From Carya illinoinensis (taxonomy: Eukaryota; Streptophyta; Magnoliopsida; Fagales; Juglandaceae): a stretch of DNA of 64,000 bases. This document shows positions 47,601-58,946 of this stretch, in pieces; the stretch's first letter is position 1; each line of letters starts with the position of its first letter. The notes under the pieces were generated by a model. That model searched no databases and had not been told where the DNA came from. It saw only the letters and a list, made by a program, of their open reading frames with translations. The DNA is taken from NCBI RefSeq assembly GCF_018687715.1, contig NC_056762.1:29934864-29998863 (forward strand). Direction: 5' to 3'. Position numbers and translations under genes: made by a program.

Positions 47601-48279
47601 AAGGTTCCACACAAAGGATCGTTAACAACATCGACGAACTCAAAATTGTGGAGTGTTCGTAACTGGTGAACATCAATCCAACTCGGTAGAGTTCTACGGT
47701 GTTATAAATGATGTTGTCGAGTTACATTATATGGGATGGCGTCGAGTATATTTATTCAAATGTCAGTGGTTTGATGTTGGTGATCGGAGAAGAGGAATAC
47801 GAGTAGATAACCATATGATTAGCGTCAATATTGACCGGACATGGTATAAGGAAGAACCTTTTGTTTTGGCGTGCCAAGCTTCACAATGTTTTTACTTAAA
47901 AGATCCAAGGGTGAAAGGAAATTGGTATGTTGTACAGAAGTTCATAGACCGGAATGTGTATGACTTGCCACCAGGGCCTCTCTCTGAAGAACATGATTCG
48001 GAGCCAAACAGTGGTGATGCATACCAGGAGGATGAGTCTGCTAATGTTTACACGACTGTTGAATCTACTGATGTTGGTGTGGCAACTCCACTAAATAGGA
48101 GTGACATAGAACCAAGCCCCATTAATGACCTAGCGATAATCGGCGACATTAATCATGATGACCTCGCAGGGGACTTTATCAATGACGAAGATGCTACGGA
48201 TAGTGAAGAAGATAGAGATGGTAGTGATGAAGATTCAGATGACAAAGATTCTGATGATGATGATGAAGATTCAGGGTGA
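44639..48279 (+). pseudogene. CACTA TnpD-type transposase with three in-frame stops
   Basis: The start MDKSWMNLHDRLR at 44639 is preferred over an ATG 21 bp upstream because this is the usual start of plant TnpD proteins. Domains in order: transposase-associated zinc domain (about residues 1-80, IRCPCRVCANN), Tnp2 catalytic region (YTKIHACRNDCILFWREH, then PKCGVSRW, then NVRLGLASDGFNPF), DUF4218 (46630-47190, PRLA-type LAVHLPREALFAGPVQYRWM, MYPFERYLGKFKRYVKNKA) and DUF4216 (47690-47930, VELHYMGWRRVYLFKCQWFD, LACQASQCFYLKDP). The tail is Asp/Glu/Ser-rich. Stops occur in one frame: TAG 46001-46003, TGA 46271-46273 (in a KLRHN context, CGA to TGA) and TAA 47623-47625. Introns are inferred at 47197-47298 (102 bp, open) and 47387-47487. 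No frameshifts seen. Confidence 0.92.
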
Positions 48280-50690
48280 TCAATGTGAGTTTATCCACAA
48301 AAGATAATATATGACCATATGTTGCGATTAGAAATCAGATAAGAGAACTGTTTATATTTACTTACATACTGCGTATGATCCTCAGGCAAATACCCTTTCG
48401 TCCCCAACCTCAATTCAGACTAACATCCAAGAGGAAAATTGTTCAAATTAGTAGAGATGCATGTGGTACGATCCCCATGGTACATTATAAGTTACATAGT
48501 GGCATGAACTAATATATTCTTGCTTTAATGAACTATGACATTCGTGGCTGCTATATGCACTGATTGTCTATTCTTCTTTCAGGTTTGAGCTCCAACAAGT
48601 TTGGATTATCCATGAATACTTGCCAGCTTGGTATTATTGGGAAATCATTTGATTCATGGACACAATGTTTTGTATTTCATATTGTCTAATGACTCACAGT
48701 TTTTATTTGTGATACTACCACAGGTATGTGGGACGTCTAGTGAGCTGATATTGCACCATTTTGAACTAACTATATTGATGTAAAAATAAAAACACCGTAC
48801 CCTCACTCAATCTATTTATTGGACCACTTAAGCATGGTGAGAAGGGGGCTGATTACAGTACTATCAATACTGTAATTAACCATTAATCATTAGTACTCAT
48901 CAACCTTGTAAATATATAAAACCAGTGGGAATGTCCATGTTATATGGAATCCCGTTAATCTCAACACTAGAAGAGGGATATATTATATGGATCATTAATA
49001 ATGCCCCCCATGATCGTGATTCAGATGGGAGACAATCCCCATGAAAGTTCATTACTATTACAAGTTATTGCTACAAGGATATGCAAGCCAAGAAAATCTC
49101 ATGACATTCGTGGACATGATGGATTATGCACGTAATATATTGGCAGTCGGTGTCATAATTATACTAGCAATGATACCATTTTTTGCTATATAAGTGCAAT
49201 GCAAATCCAGTCAACAGCTGGTTTTTGACGTTGGTATGTTAGTCCAACATGAAAAGTGTCAGGGTTCTTCATTCTAGCCAACCCTATTCATCATAATGGG
49301 AAAATCTGATCAAATTAGTAGATGATATTGCCTTAAGATTGACAATACATTAATCAAATGCAATATTATCCAGTACGAGATCATATATAAAATCTGGTTG
49401 GATTAAATGGTAGCTTGTTAACGGTGGAAAGAAAAAAGGGGGCTGAAAATTATGGGCTTGGTGATTGGGGACGGCTTATATTAAGGGCGGGAGAGGTTGG
49501 CGCCCTGGAGGGAAAATGAAAAGCTAAAAGGGCTGATGGGAGATGCCAATTTACTTTTAAGCCCTTAGAAGTGACAGCTAAGTACTCAAGTGAAATGACT
49601 TGATGGTAGCAGAAGATCAGTACTTTGATCTACTTTGCAACATCGGCTGAGAGTTATCAGGAAAGAGAGCTCTTCTTTCTAGTGTTACCAGACTCTTCCT
49701 TCATTTTGGCTGTGTTGTAGGGTCGACAAGCAGCAGGATATCAGGCCTGGGTTCTTCACTATCTTAGTTAAGCTTAAGGTGAGCATCATCTCTACCATGG
49801 TGTATGTACCCAGGTTTTTAAGTTAAATTTCTGTAGGGCTTCTCCACTGTTATATTTCTTCTGACTATAATAGTAAACTGCATGGTGAGTTTCTGATGTT
49901 AGTCATCTTTGGGAAAACGGCTCACATTTTTTATTTGTTGCTTCCCTTCTTTTTCTAGCTAGGTAGCTGATTTTTCTATGTTTTTATGTAGGTTAGAAGC
50001 CTTCCAAATAGCAAGTTCAGCATACGGCTCACAATATATTAAGTAGTTCTCTGGGTCTAGGAGGTAAGTCCTGGGTTCTTTACTGATTTATCCAAGGAAA
50101 AAAAAAAAACTAATTTCCAGTTTTGACTAAGCATGTCTTATGTATTGTACCAAGTAAATGTAAACTCTGGTATATTATATGGAGAATATTTGCACAACAT
50201 GATATAAATGTTTAATAAGTTTACTAAATGTTTTTATGATAATGTTCTCATACCCATAAAGTTGGCTAGAGTAGTGCTTTTGATATGTGTCAATAGATTG
50301 TTTATGGTTTCAAGTGTCAGAGTTTTTAGAACTTTATCAAGTTTATGGTTATTTAAGCTTATCATGTTTCTTGAAGTGTTTAGAACCTGGTTACTATGCG
50401 TAATCACTGTACAGGTTGACTAAATGTGCCAAGTTATATGGTTGATGAGGGGATCTTTCATTTGTCTATGATGTAGGGTAAATTTTATGAATACTAATTC
50501 CAGCAGTATATTGTTTCTGTTAGTGGATAATTACTCTTTTTAATAAGTTTACTATTTTTTTAAGCTAAAAAAATAAATCTTTGTAATTTTGTGGTGATTA
50601 ACATGAAGATACTCTATGTTAACCTTTTCTAGCATGAATTGCATGATTGAAAATTTATGATACATTGTGGACACGTTAAACCAGCCTAAG
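48280..50690 (+). other. Inter-gene region of the CACTA element with inferred TnpA leader exons
   Basis: TnpD 3' sequence is followed by unassigned AT-rich DNA. From about 49440 a more GC-rich stretch (GGCTTATATTAAGGGCGGGA) leads to CTTAAG|GTGAGC near 49780. A further exon-like piece (about 49992-50061) lies between TATGTAG and CTAGGAG|GTAAGTCC. These fit 5'-UTR exons of the TnpA-type gene. The gene's own promoter would then lie near 49400. No other coding region seen. Confidence 0.4.
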
Positions 50691-52534
50691 ATGGCTCCAA
50701 GTGGACGAGGGAGAGGGAGAGGGAAAGGACGAGGTGTAGGCAGTAGACGTATTGGGGCTGCGACAATTAGAAGACCATCACAGCATCCACAAGTTGATTC
50801 ATGGACCCTACGAGATCATGACAGTGAAGAAGATAGCTCCAATGACTCGCCACAGCCACCAAACATGGTACAAGACACTGATTTAAACAATCCACAGGTA
50901 GATGCACAACCACAACCGAATGTAAATGATGTTGGTAAGCTGCCATAATCTTAACTGTTCTAATTTAATATGGGTCTATCAATTTATAGAATTCCAGTTT
51001 GGGTTTTTAGTACTTAACATGATTGATGTTTCTACAGCGGCGGATGTCGGCTCGGTGCAAGAACCATCAATGCTACCTCCCAAGAAACGAGGACGCGAAC
51101 CCGCGAAGTGCACCGAGTTTGAGAAGCTACGAAAGCATGGGAAGATTTCTTTGAAAATCAATGATGGCCAAACAGCACCATGTTGTGAGAATGCAATTAT
51201 GTTTACCACAAGAACAACATGGATATTAAAGCATCATGCAGACATGAGTTATGCTCGATGGACTGATGTACCTGAGAATGTGAAGGATGAGCTTATCGAC
51301 CGTGTAAGGGTAAGAGAAACTACTTCCATTAGATATATGTGATGAATTTGTCCTTGTTTACTAACATTGTACCATTGCATACGTAGAGTGACTTCATATT
51401 TGACTGGGATTTGGAGAATCACCGCAAAACTGTTTGGAAACAGCTTCGCAAACGTTTTAATGCATTCCACCATCAGCTTCACACGAAATATTTAGGATAC
51501 GCAAGTCATGAAGAAGCATTAGCCAAAGGATGTGAATTGGTGCAACCATTGGTTTGGGTTAAGTTATGTGGCAGGTGGGGAAGCGAAGCTTTCAAGGTAT
51601 TGTAGGTTCCTTCGACATCATATATGTGATCTACTCTATTTATTCATATTTCTCTTTATAGTATATGGGCTACACAAATAAACTGACTTTGGTTACTATT
51701 TCTGATGGCAGAAACTATCAAGGCAAAATAAAGATAATAGAGCGATGTGTACTACTAATCACACAGCAGGAAGAAAGTCGTTTGTAAGAATACTAGAAGA
51801 GAAGGTATTAATAATTTTGAGTACAGCTTTTGATATATAGAGACATGTCTTGATGGTAATCATGTTGAGTGATTCATGGGCTAACCATGTCATGTATGTT
51901 AAACTTAATAGCATAGCTTATAGTAATGGTTATTTTTTCACGTTGCATGTATGCAGCGTGAACCTACATCGAACTTAGTGGAGTTCTACAAGGAAGTCCA
52001 TTGGTCTAAAAAGAAGGACCAATTTGTGTCATCCACTGCAGAAGACAATTATGTGAGGCTTACTTCAATTTAGCATTATTATGTACTGATATATGTATCA
52101 TCAGCTTGAATTATTTGTTCCAACTTGCATGGTTATGCTGATGTTTGAGATGGGCTTACACCAAAGTTGTACTTATTTGTGTACTGCAGATGAAAATGGT
52201 TGAAAAGCTGAGTGATTTAGAACCTGAGGTTCGTACAAGAGAGACAGCAAATGGGGTGTTTAGAGAGGTTTTGGGACATAAGTCGGGGTATGCTAAAGGG
52301 TTAGGAGAGATGATAATGCTGGAGTCTACCCAAAAACGTGAGCGAGAGCGCGATAAACAATATGCTGAGTCTATTGAGAGACATAAAAAGGATGCTGAGT
52401 ACTATAAGGGTCTCCATGATGAATTAAAGGATAATGTGCGAGTCCTGTTGGAAAGACAACAGGAGTATGACAAGTTTATGAAAACCATGATGGCTGAGAG
52501 GCAGTCCCAGGGAGAGTCTCTCCCTACTGCCTAG
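50691..52534 (+). CDS. CACTA TnpA-type protein (plant Transposase_24/EnSpm), six exons, apparently intact
   Basis: Exons by frame and GT-AG signals: 50691-50934, 51038-51309, 51387-51596, 51712-51804, 51957-52052 and 52190-52534. They join without a stop into 1,260 nt, 419 residues. Start MAPSGRGRGRGKGRG is Arg/Gly-rich, followed by a Gln/Pro/Asp-rich region. The DNA-binding core spans exons 2-4 (KRGREPAKCTEFEKLRKHG, then RKTVWKQLRKRFNAFHHQLH, LVQPLVWVKLCGRWGSEAFK, NHTAGRKSF), matching plant En/Spm TnpA proteins. The last exon is charged and coiled-coil-like (RERERDKQYAESIERHKKD). In En/Spm, TnpA binds subterminal repeats and joins the ends for TnpD to cut. Every junction keeps phase, unlike the TnpD gene. 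An in-frame GTG upstream (50667) is not a likely start. Confidence 0.85.
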
Positions 52535-55168
52535 GACGTGGGGACAAAGTATTTTGCCTTTTTTGAGATTGATATGCTGGCCACTCTTTTGCAAATTCTG
52601 ACACCTTTGGTTTTTGAAATAACTTCAAGATGTATGATGCAGTGTACAACCACTTTTGAGGGCTTTCTTTTTGTGGTAGTGTTTTGGAGGGGGGGGTCGT
52701 CCAGGTGTGGTATGGTGACAATACTGTAGTGGTTAAATGATTGGATGCACAGCTTATGTGAAATGAAAATGGAATACTTGCAATATGCCCCACTGCTTGT
52801 TGTTGACTTTTGTCTGGTAATGTGCAACTCTCCCAGTTTGTGGCTTTTATGGTTTTGTATCTTACTTATTAAACAAAGTCAAAAATCATGAAATTTTTTT
52901 CCATTTGGTTGTAGGTGTTTTGATGATGTCGTGGCAGTCACTACTACAGAAATCTGGGTACATATGATGCTATTTTGGCTTTAACTTCTATCAAATATTT
53001 ATATAGATATATATTTGATAGAAGATTAGATTTCACATTATCTCTTGGATAGTTGGTGTTTTTATTAACTTTACATATCTAATGTATTACTAATCTTATA
53101 TATGTGTACAACAGTTTTAATGTTTTAACTTGAACTCATCTATGTATAAAAATCATTAAGTGCACAAAACCTACATCCTTGAATGCACAAGGCTAATAAT
53201 CCATCCCCTCATTGGACAATCTATCCCCTTATATATTTGTGCAACAGTTTTAATGTTATGACAATTAACTCATCTGTGTGTAGAAATCATTAAGTACACA
53301 ACACCTACATCCTTGAATGCACAAGGCTAATAATCCATCCCCTCATGGGACAATTAAGCTTTTTTAGAGTGGATGGATTTGGTATCTTGTTTGGTATCTG
53401 ACCCAGGTAGTAGTAATTGGGAGGATGAATCAGTCCACGCTATTGCACCCCCATGTTTCAAACTGATTTTGTAGAAGAGCTAAATATGATGGCCATTCTC
53501 TGAAGGTTAATCTGGTCTTTTATTACAATGTAGCAGTAGGCTTCTCTCATTAGAACCTAGCTGCAGTACAATGGATATTGTTTGGTTTTTCTGTTCATAC
53601 CTCATACTGTCACAAATTGCACCATGTATGCTGAATAACTAATTACATTACATATTTAAGCTTCAACAATCTCTCTAGCTGATTATAGTAAAATCTGCAG
53701 TTCCATTCATCTGAACTTAAATGTAGTATAGTCCATGCCAAGTTCATGGTACATTGCTTTAAATATAATTTAAGGTTGTCTGATAATGGTTGTAGTAATG
53801 ACTCATAAGTGGGCTATTGTTCTAGACAAATGGGGTAAAGAGGATGATCAAGTTGGTTGCTGAACTTCCTGTTGCAAAGAGGATGATCAAGAGCAAAGGT
53901 AAAGAAGTCCATGACTTCAAGTTGAGCAAAGCAACCCTGCTATTATATACTTTTCAACCAAAGGTTAATTATGCTAGCATATCAATGCTTTATTGTGCAC
54001 TTTGGGAGTCTGAGACTCCGAATATGAATATCATGATCAGACTTAAGTAATAGGATTGATGGAATGTATCTGTTACAGTATTTGACACAGATCGATTTTA
54101 ATAGTTCATCAATGAATATTACTAGGTACTTTTATATGATGTTGGCAGATATTGTGGCTCGCTGGTTTGGTATTTTTTCCCACTAACTATGGCTAGGTCT
54201 TTCATCCATGCTATTGTATTGCCGGTATTATTTCTGGGAAGTAAGGCACAATTATGAGAGAAAATGTTATGTAATATCTGGATTTTGGGAACAGAGCAAA
54301 TTTTATGTATTTGCTCAGGACATATAATTAATTGGGTTGAAAACTATTTTATCATTATATAGAATAATGGCAACGAAAATTGAGGAAATAACCAATTCAA
54401 GTTTTATTGAATTGATCAAAATTAAGATATATTAATTTTATGGTTCTGGAGAGTACGTAAATACATGAACCAACCCCAAATATGTCCAATTTTATGGTTA
54501 TGGCAAGAGTAAGATTATTATTTCTATCGATTTTTCATACTATTTTCCTCATTAAAATCCAAATGCTTGTTGATAAAGCTTTATTCCGATTAGATTATGG
54601 AGTGATAGAAAATTTTTTATCCAACAATAAAACAATCGATGACAACAACTACTCGCATCAAACCAAAGTTCGTCACGCGTATACAATTGAACATTTGCTT
54701 CAATTTTTGTGTTGTCGCGAAATTGAAATCTCAACCAGTTTAATTTTGACATTTAAGTTTTTTGCATCAATAAGTTTTTGCCGCAAAAATATGTATATAT
54801 CGATTGTATTTTCTGTTGAAAAAATAATTTGCAACGGCTGAAACTCAAGTGCACAACTTTTTTGCAACCATTATAAAACTTCTTGCATTGCATGTTTTTC
54901 GTTGCAAAAAAATTTAATCAACCATTCAACATGGAATTGGAACATGTTATTGCGTCGGCCAAAATCTATTATTGCAACGGTAAATGCAGTGATGCAAATA
55001 TATTTTTTTCATCGATTTTACTGTTTCGATGAAAAAAATTAGTTGCATCCCGACGTTGGCATCCAACGTGCATCGGAGCCAAGGTCAACAAGAAATGTTT
55101 TTTGCATCGAATATATGGGTTTTTTGCATCGAAACGCACCGCTGGAAAAGGCCACTTCTCTTGTAGTG
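52535..55168 (+). other. 3' part of CACTA element: TnpA 3' UTR, duplicated segment, subterminal repeats
   Basis: No further gene is supported. A short frame at 53844-54050 (KLVAELPVAKRMIKSKGKE) matches nothing I know. The subterminal repeats begin around 54640. Confidence 0.6.
53104..53352. repeat. Diverged tandem duplication of about 125 bp in the CACTA 3' region
   Basis: 53104-53220 and 53232-53352 both contain CAACAGTTTTAATGTT, ACTCATCTGTGTGTAGAAAT-like sequence, ACCTACATCCTTGAATGCAC and AAGGCTAATAATCCATCCCC, with a handful of differences. Confidence 0.9.
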
Positions 55169-55171
55169 ATG

Positions 55172-55813
55172 GGAGTGTGTAGAGGCAAGACGTGACGTGA
55201 AACCAATATAAAATATTACGTGAATACATTCTTTCTGGTGGAAGTTTTTACCTTCATCACTGCTCATATCAGTAGATCGAGTACATAATTATAGTTATCT
55301 AGCTTGCAGTTGACCCGCCCTTCACACTTTTGTAAAGTCCTTCACAATATGATGTATGCATTGGATTCCTATTGGGACCGGGGACGATGTTTTTCTGAAT
55401 CATTCTTTTGGTAAGGAAGTTTGTAGAATTGTCGCTCTTTGGATATGTGAGTCATCGTCGACTGGAAGTATATTAGGCATGTTCTTCTAAACAGAAAATC
55501 CACTATGGACAAATAGGCTAAATTAGTAATCTCTAAATAGATAGATACATGATAACAAATTAAGCAAAAACATATCAAGATTGACGTTGATCCATGGGTT
55601 GTAAGAGACTCATGAAAGCCTACTTGTAGGTGAAATCGAAGATTAATCTTCCTAAATTAATTAGTTTGGGTTATGCTCACAACATGTAGCTAGTAGATCC
55701 AATTACCTATGGCTATATGAAGCTTCAGTTACCTACGACTTTATGAAGCTTGAGTTATCTTCCTGAACTAGCTAGCTTGAATGTCATATAAACTTCAACC
55801 TCAATTACTTATG
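55172..55813. other. Intergenic DNA with short repeated phrases
   Basis: No gene. TTATGAAGCTTGAGTTAT-type phrases recur at 55715-55770 and again right after the next solo LTR (58074-58090), marking the original host sequence split by that insertion. Confidence 0.5.
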
Positions 55814-55818
55814 GCTTC

Positions 55819-57613
55819 TGTGATGCCCCCAACCCCCACTACGGAAATTCGGTAATCGAGTCATCCGAAATGATAACAACACGGGTCACACATCTCATCG
55901 CTAAGTGCCAAGTGTGTGTACATGCAAACGTGTACAATAAAATGACGCAACAGATAAATAAAGTTAGTCGACTAAGTACCAGAATTTGTTTAAATACAAA
56001 TTCACTTAAACATAAGCGTACCCAAAATATTATAAATTTCCAATAACAAAGTCATAAACCAAAATACATAATTTAAAAGCAGGAAAATAATTTCCAACAT
56101 ATACAAGGAAGAGGCACCCAATCAATCCTCTGGCGGAGTCACATCTTCAGACTTAGCTTCCTCATCATCTACATCAAAATCTACAGTACTAAAAAACAGT
56201 ACTGCATGTAAGTAATCGTCCAAACAAAACGCGAGATAAAAATATATTCATGCAATAACAAAATACATGAATATGATGTCATATGCATGAGATCCCAAAA
56301 ATCATCATTTCCTTGAAAAAAAGACTAATTTTCCACAGACGCAAAAAATCTCATGATTTGGCCTAAAAATCCAATCCATTAAAACAGTCTCGACATTTTT
56401 CCAGAAAATGACCCAATATCCATTTTCAAAACTAATAACCAAATTTAATCTGTATGCACCATGGGCTTCCCTACAAACCATCCACACACCCTGGCTCCCT
56501 TCGTCACACCATAAGTAATGACTATGCGTGTAATTTCGTAAAGAGCGACATCCAGTTCCGCGCCCAGCGCGTTCCTACCCAAGCATCCTCTAGCCCCTGC
56601 CAGCAAAGGGGCCACACAATCGACACGAGAGCGTTGCCATCCCGTCTGATCCTGTTGTCGACTAGCGACAATCCAGGAAACATCACTCAGTATATTGTGC
56701 TTCCAAATAACCAGAAGAGTTCCATCGAGATAATGCCTCATCTTGGTTTAGGGTCGTGATACACACGCATCCAAAAATTTACTTTTACACAAAAACCCGA
56801 TTTTCCATTCATACCCATGAATATGCATGCATTATGCGAAAAATCTAATTTTCATTTTACACAACATGATCATGCGTGCATCATGCAATTCATGCTACAA
56901 GTCACAAAATAATCTAGCAAATCCCAACATCAACCAAACAAAAAAAATAACTCATTCCTCCATTCCAACCGACCCCCAAACTCTTCAAACTCAGTCCGAC
57001 ACAACAAATCAATCCACAAAAATATTTGTTAAAGTATAAATATATTTAAATCATGAGAATTGTTCAGAAAAATACTTATAACGCTATAAAATAACTTCCA
57101 AAAGATCAAGGAGCTACAAAAGGTGGTGGAAAGACAACGTTACAGTGCAAAATGTACTGTGGCCATGGGTCTCAAAATACTCAAATTTGAATGATGACAA
57201 ACGAAGACTAGAGAAAGCTAAGGTAGGGTTTAGGGATATTGGTGGAACTAATGGAAGTGGTGGTTGACTGTGGGTGACGGCACAAAAGGCAGTTGAAGGC
57301 CAAAAAGCCCAAAACGGGAAGTGGGTTGGTCGATCTTCATTGATGACGGATTGGAGTTGGGGTTGGTAGGTTAGGTCGTTGGGAGGCCGGTGATGATGTG
57401 GTGAAGAAGTGGTGGCCAACGGTGGAGGCACGATGGCGTAGGAGCAACAAAACGGTGCGGCTTGGAGAGGGGCATGCAAGCTAATGGTGGTAAGGGATCA
57501 GGCACTGAAAACGGGTGGGGGAGCTCACTGGCCAAAGGGGAAGAGAAAGGGCTGGGCGGTGACGGCCATGCTGGTGCGATGGTGGTGCTAGGGGCTGATG
57601 ATAGAAACGGACG

Positions 57614-57693
<80 letters not shown>

Positions 57694-58069
57694 CAAGGGA
57701 AAGAAATAAGAAAAACTAAAAAGAGAAAAAAAAAGAAATGAAAGAAATGAGCTCCAACCCTCACAATTTAGGTCACTAAACTGGTCCAATAAAAATTATT
57801 TTCAAAATAGCAAGTTAAATAAAATAATTTAAACACAGTGATTAAATAAAATAAAATAATAAAATCCAAAAACACAATAATTTTAAAACCCAAAAATAAA
57901 CTAATTTAAATTAAAAAGTAATTTAAATACAAAATAATAATAAATAACAAAAAAGTATATTAAAATAATTTCACAACTTAAAATTATAAATAATACCCCA
58001 AAAATCCCTAATTTTAATAATTTTAAAAAAATCATTTAATAAAAATATATATAAAAATAGAATATCACA
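55819..58069 (-). mobile_element. Solo LTR of gypsy type, minus orientation
   Basis: The 2,251-bp element starts TGTGATGCCCCCAACC and ends TAGAATATCACA, with the 5-bp duplication GCTTC (55814-55818 and 58070-58074). Read on the minus strand it ends ...GGGGGCATCACA. This resembles the ...GGGGGCGTCACA end of the LTR at 29151-33576, so the LTR lies on the minus strand and both probably come from related gypsy (chromovirus) elements. No coding region for retroelement proteins is present. Confidence 0.88.
57616..57691. repeat. (GA)n microsatellite
   Basis: An uninterrupted GA run of about 76 bp inside the solo LTR. It generates spurious RERE/SLSL open frames on both strands. Confidence 0.97.
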
Positions 58070-58074
58070 GCTTC

Positions 58075-58946
58075 ATAAAGCTTGAGTTATGCCTAGAAAG
58101 TTTGGGTAGCAGATCCAACCCCACAATGATAATTACCACATCGGCGAGTTAATAGTGCTTACGTGCCCGAATTAATTATAACTATTTTTCAAGACAAAAT
58201 TGGCTCGCATTGAAATAGGATGATAATATAGGAAAAATAAATAGAAATATTTATAATAGACTGTCTCGTTTACTTTTATAAAATTTTTTATCTTATTTTA
58301 TCTCATCTAATCATTACAATTTTTCTAAATTCTTATATAAAATAAAATAAACAATTCACTTTTTCAAATCCTAATACAAAAATAATATTAAAATAATATA
58401 TTTTATTCAATTTTTAATTTTAATATCAATTCATCTCGTCTCATGCATCTCTGAAAAACAAAGAGTAAAGTGTCATCAAATCCCAATACAAGAATCATAC
58501 CATAATAAGTAGAAGCTCTTTGGATCCCACTAGTTGTGGGTGGTTTACCTTTAAACTTATGAAGTACTAAAGCTTTATTATAAGGAAAATCTAGTTGCAA
58601 ATACAACTGTGTATTAATATGTGCATCAATCTATTATGATTGGTCAAAAATTAGATTTTATTGAAAATAATACTAATTTAAATCTTGAATATCAAAGAAT
58701 TAGTATTAATATGCAGATTAATACGTAACTTTATTTGTATATAGCAAAACTCTTATTATAACCATGACCACCGGCGCATTCATTAATTTTCAAATTCTAC
58801 ATATCAAGTAGCTACTTGTGCAATAGTGTTTACATGTAAAACATTTATGCAATAGTGTGGTTAAGTAGTTTCATGAAATAGGTTTAGCTATAACCAAAGA
58901 GCTAATGTTAAAAAGTTGTAAAATGAGTAAAAGAATAAGTAGACAA
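58075..58946. other. Intergenic DNA including a degenerate MITE
   Basis: No gene. Positions about 58258-58470 carry words of the TCATCTCATCT MITE family: TTATTTTATCTCATCTAATC at the left and TCATCTCGTCTCATGCATCT at the right, the ends being CTCGTTTACTTTTA and, on the minus strand, CTCTTTGTTTTTCAGAGA. No target duplication is clear. Confidence 0.5.

Larger units (their letters stand above)
41844..55168 (+). mobile_element. CACTA (En/Spm-type) DNA transposon, 13.3 kb
   Basis: The ends are CACTACAAGAAAACTCAC and, on the minus strand, CACTACAAGAGAAGTGGC, with the 3-bp target duplication ATG (41841-41843 and 55169-55171). The subterminal regions (41860-42310 and 54640-55140) carry many TTGCATCGA, TTGCAAC and CATCGATTTT words in both orientations, the class of sites bound by TnpA in En/Spm. 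Two plus-strand genes follow the En/Spm plan: a TnpD-type transposase (broken) and a TnpA-type gene (apparently intact). Confidence 0.95.

Noticed and set aside
50667..50690. Upstream in-frame GTG as start of the TnpA-type protein
   Set aside because: Plant nuclear genes start at ATG; 50691 is the first ATG and gives the Arg/Gly-rich start.
57462..57789. Open frames with RERERE or SLSLSL runs on both strands
   Set aside because: Generated by the (GA)n microsatellite inside a solo LTR.
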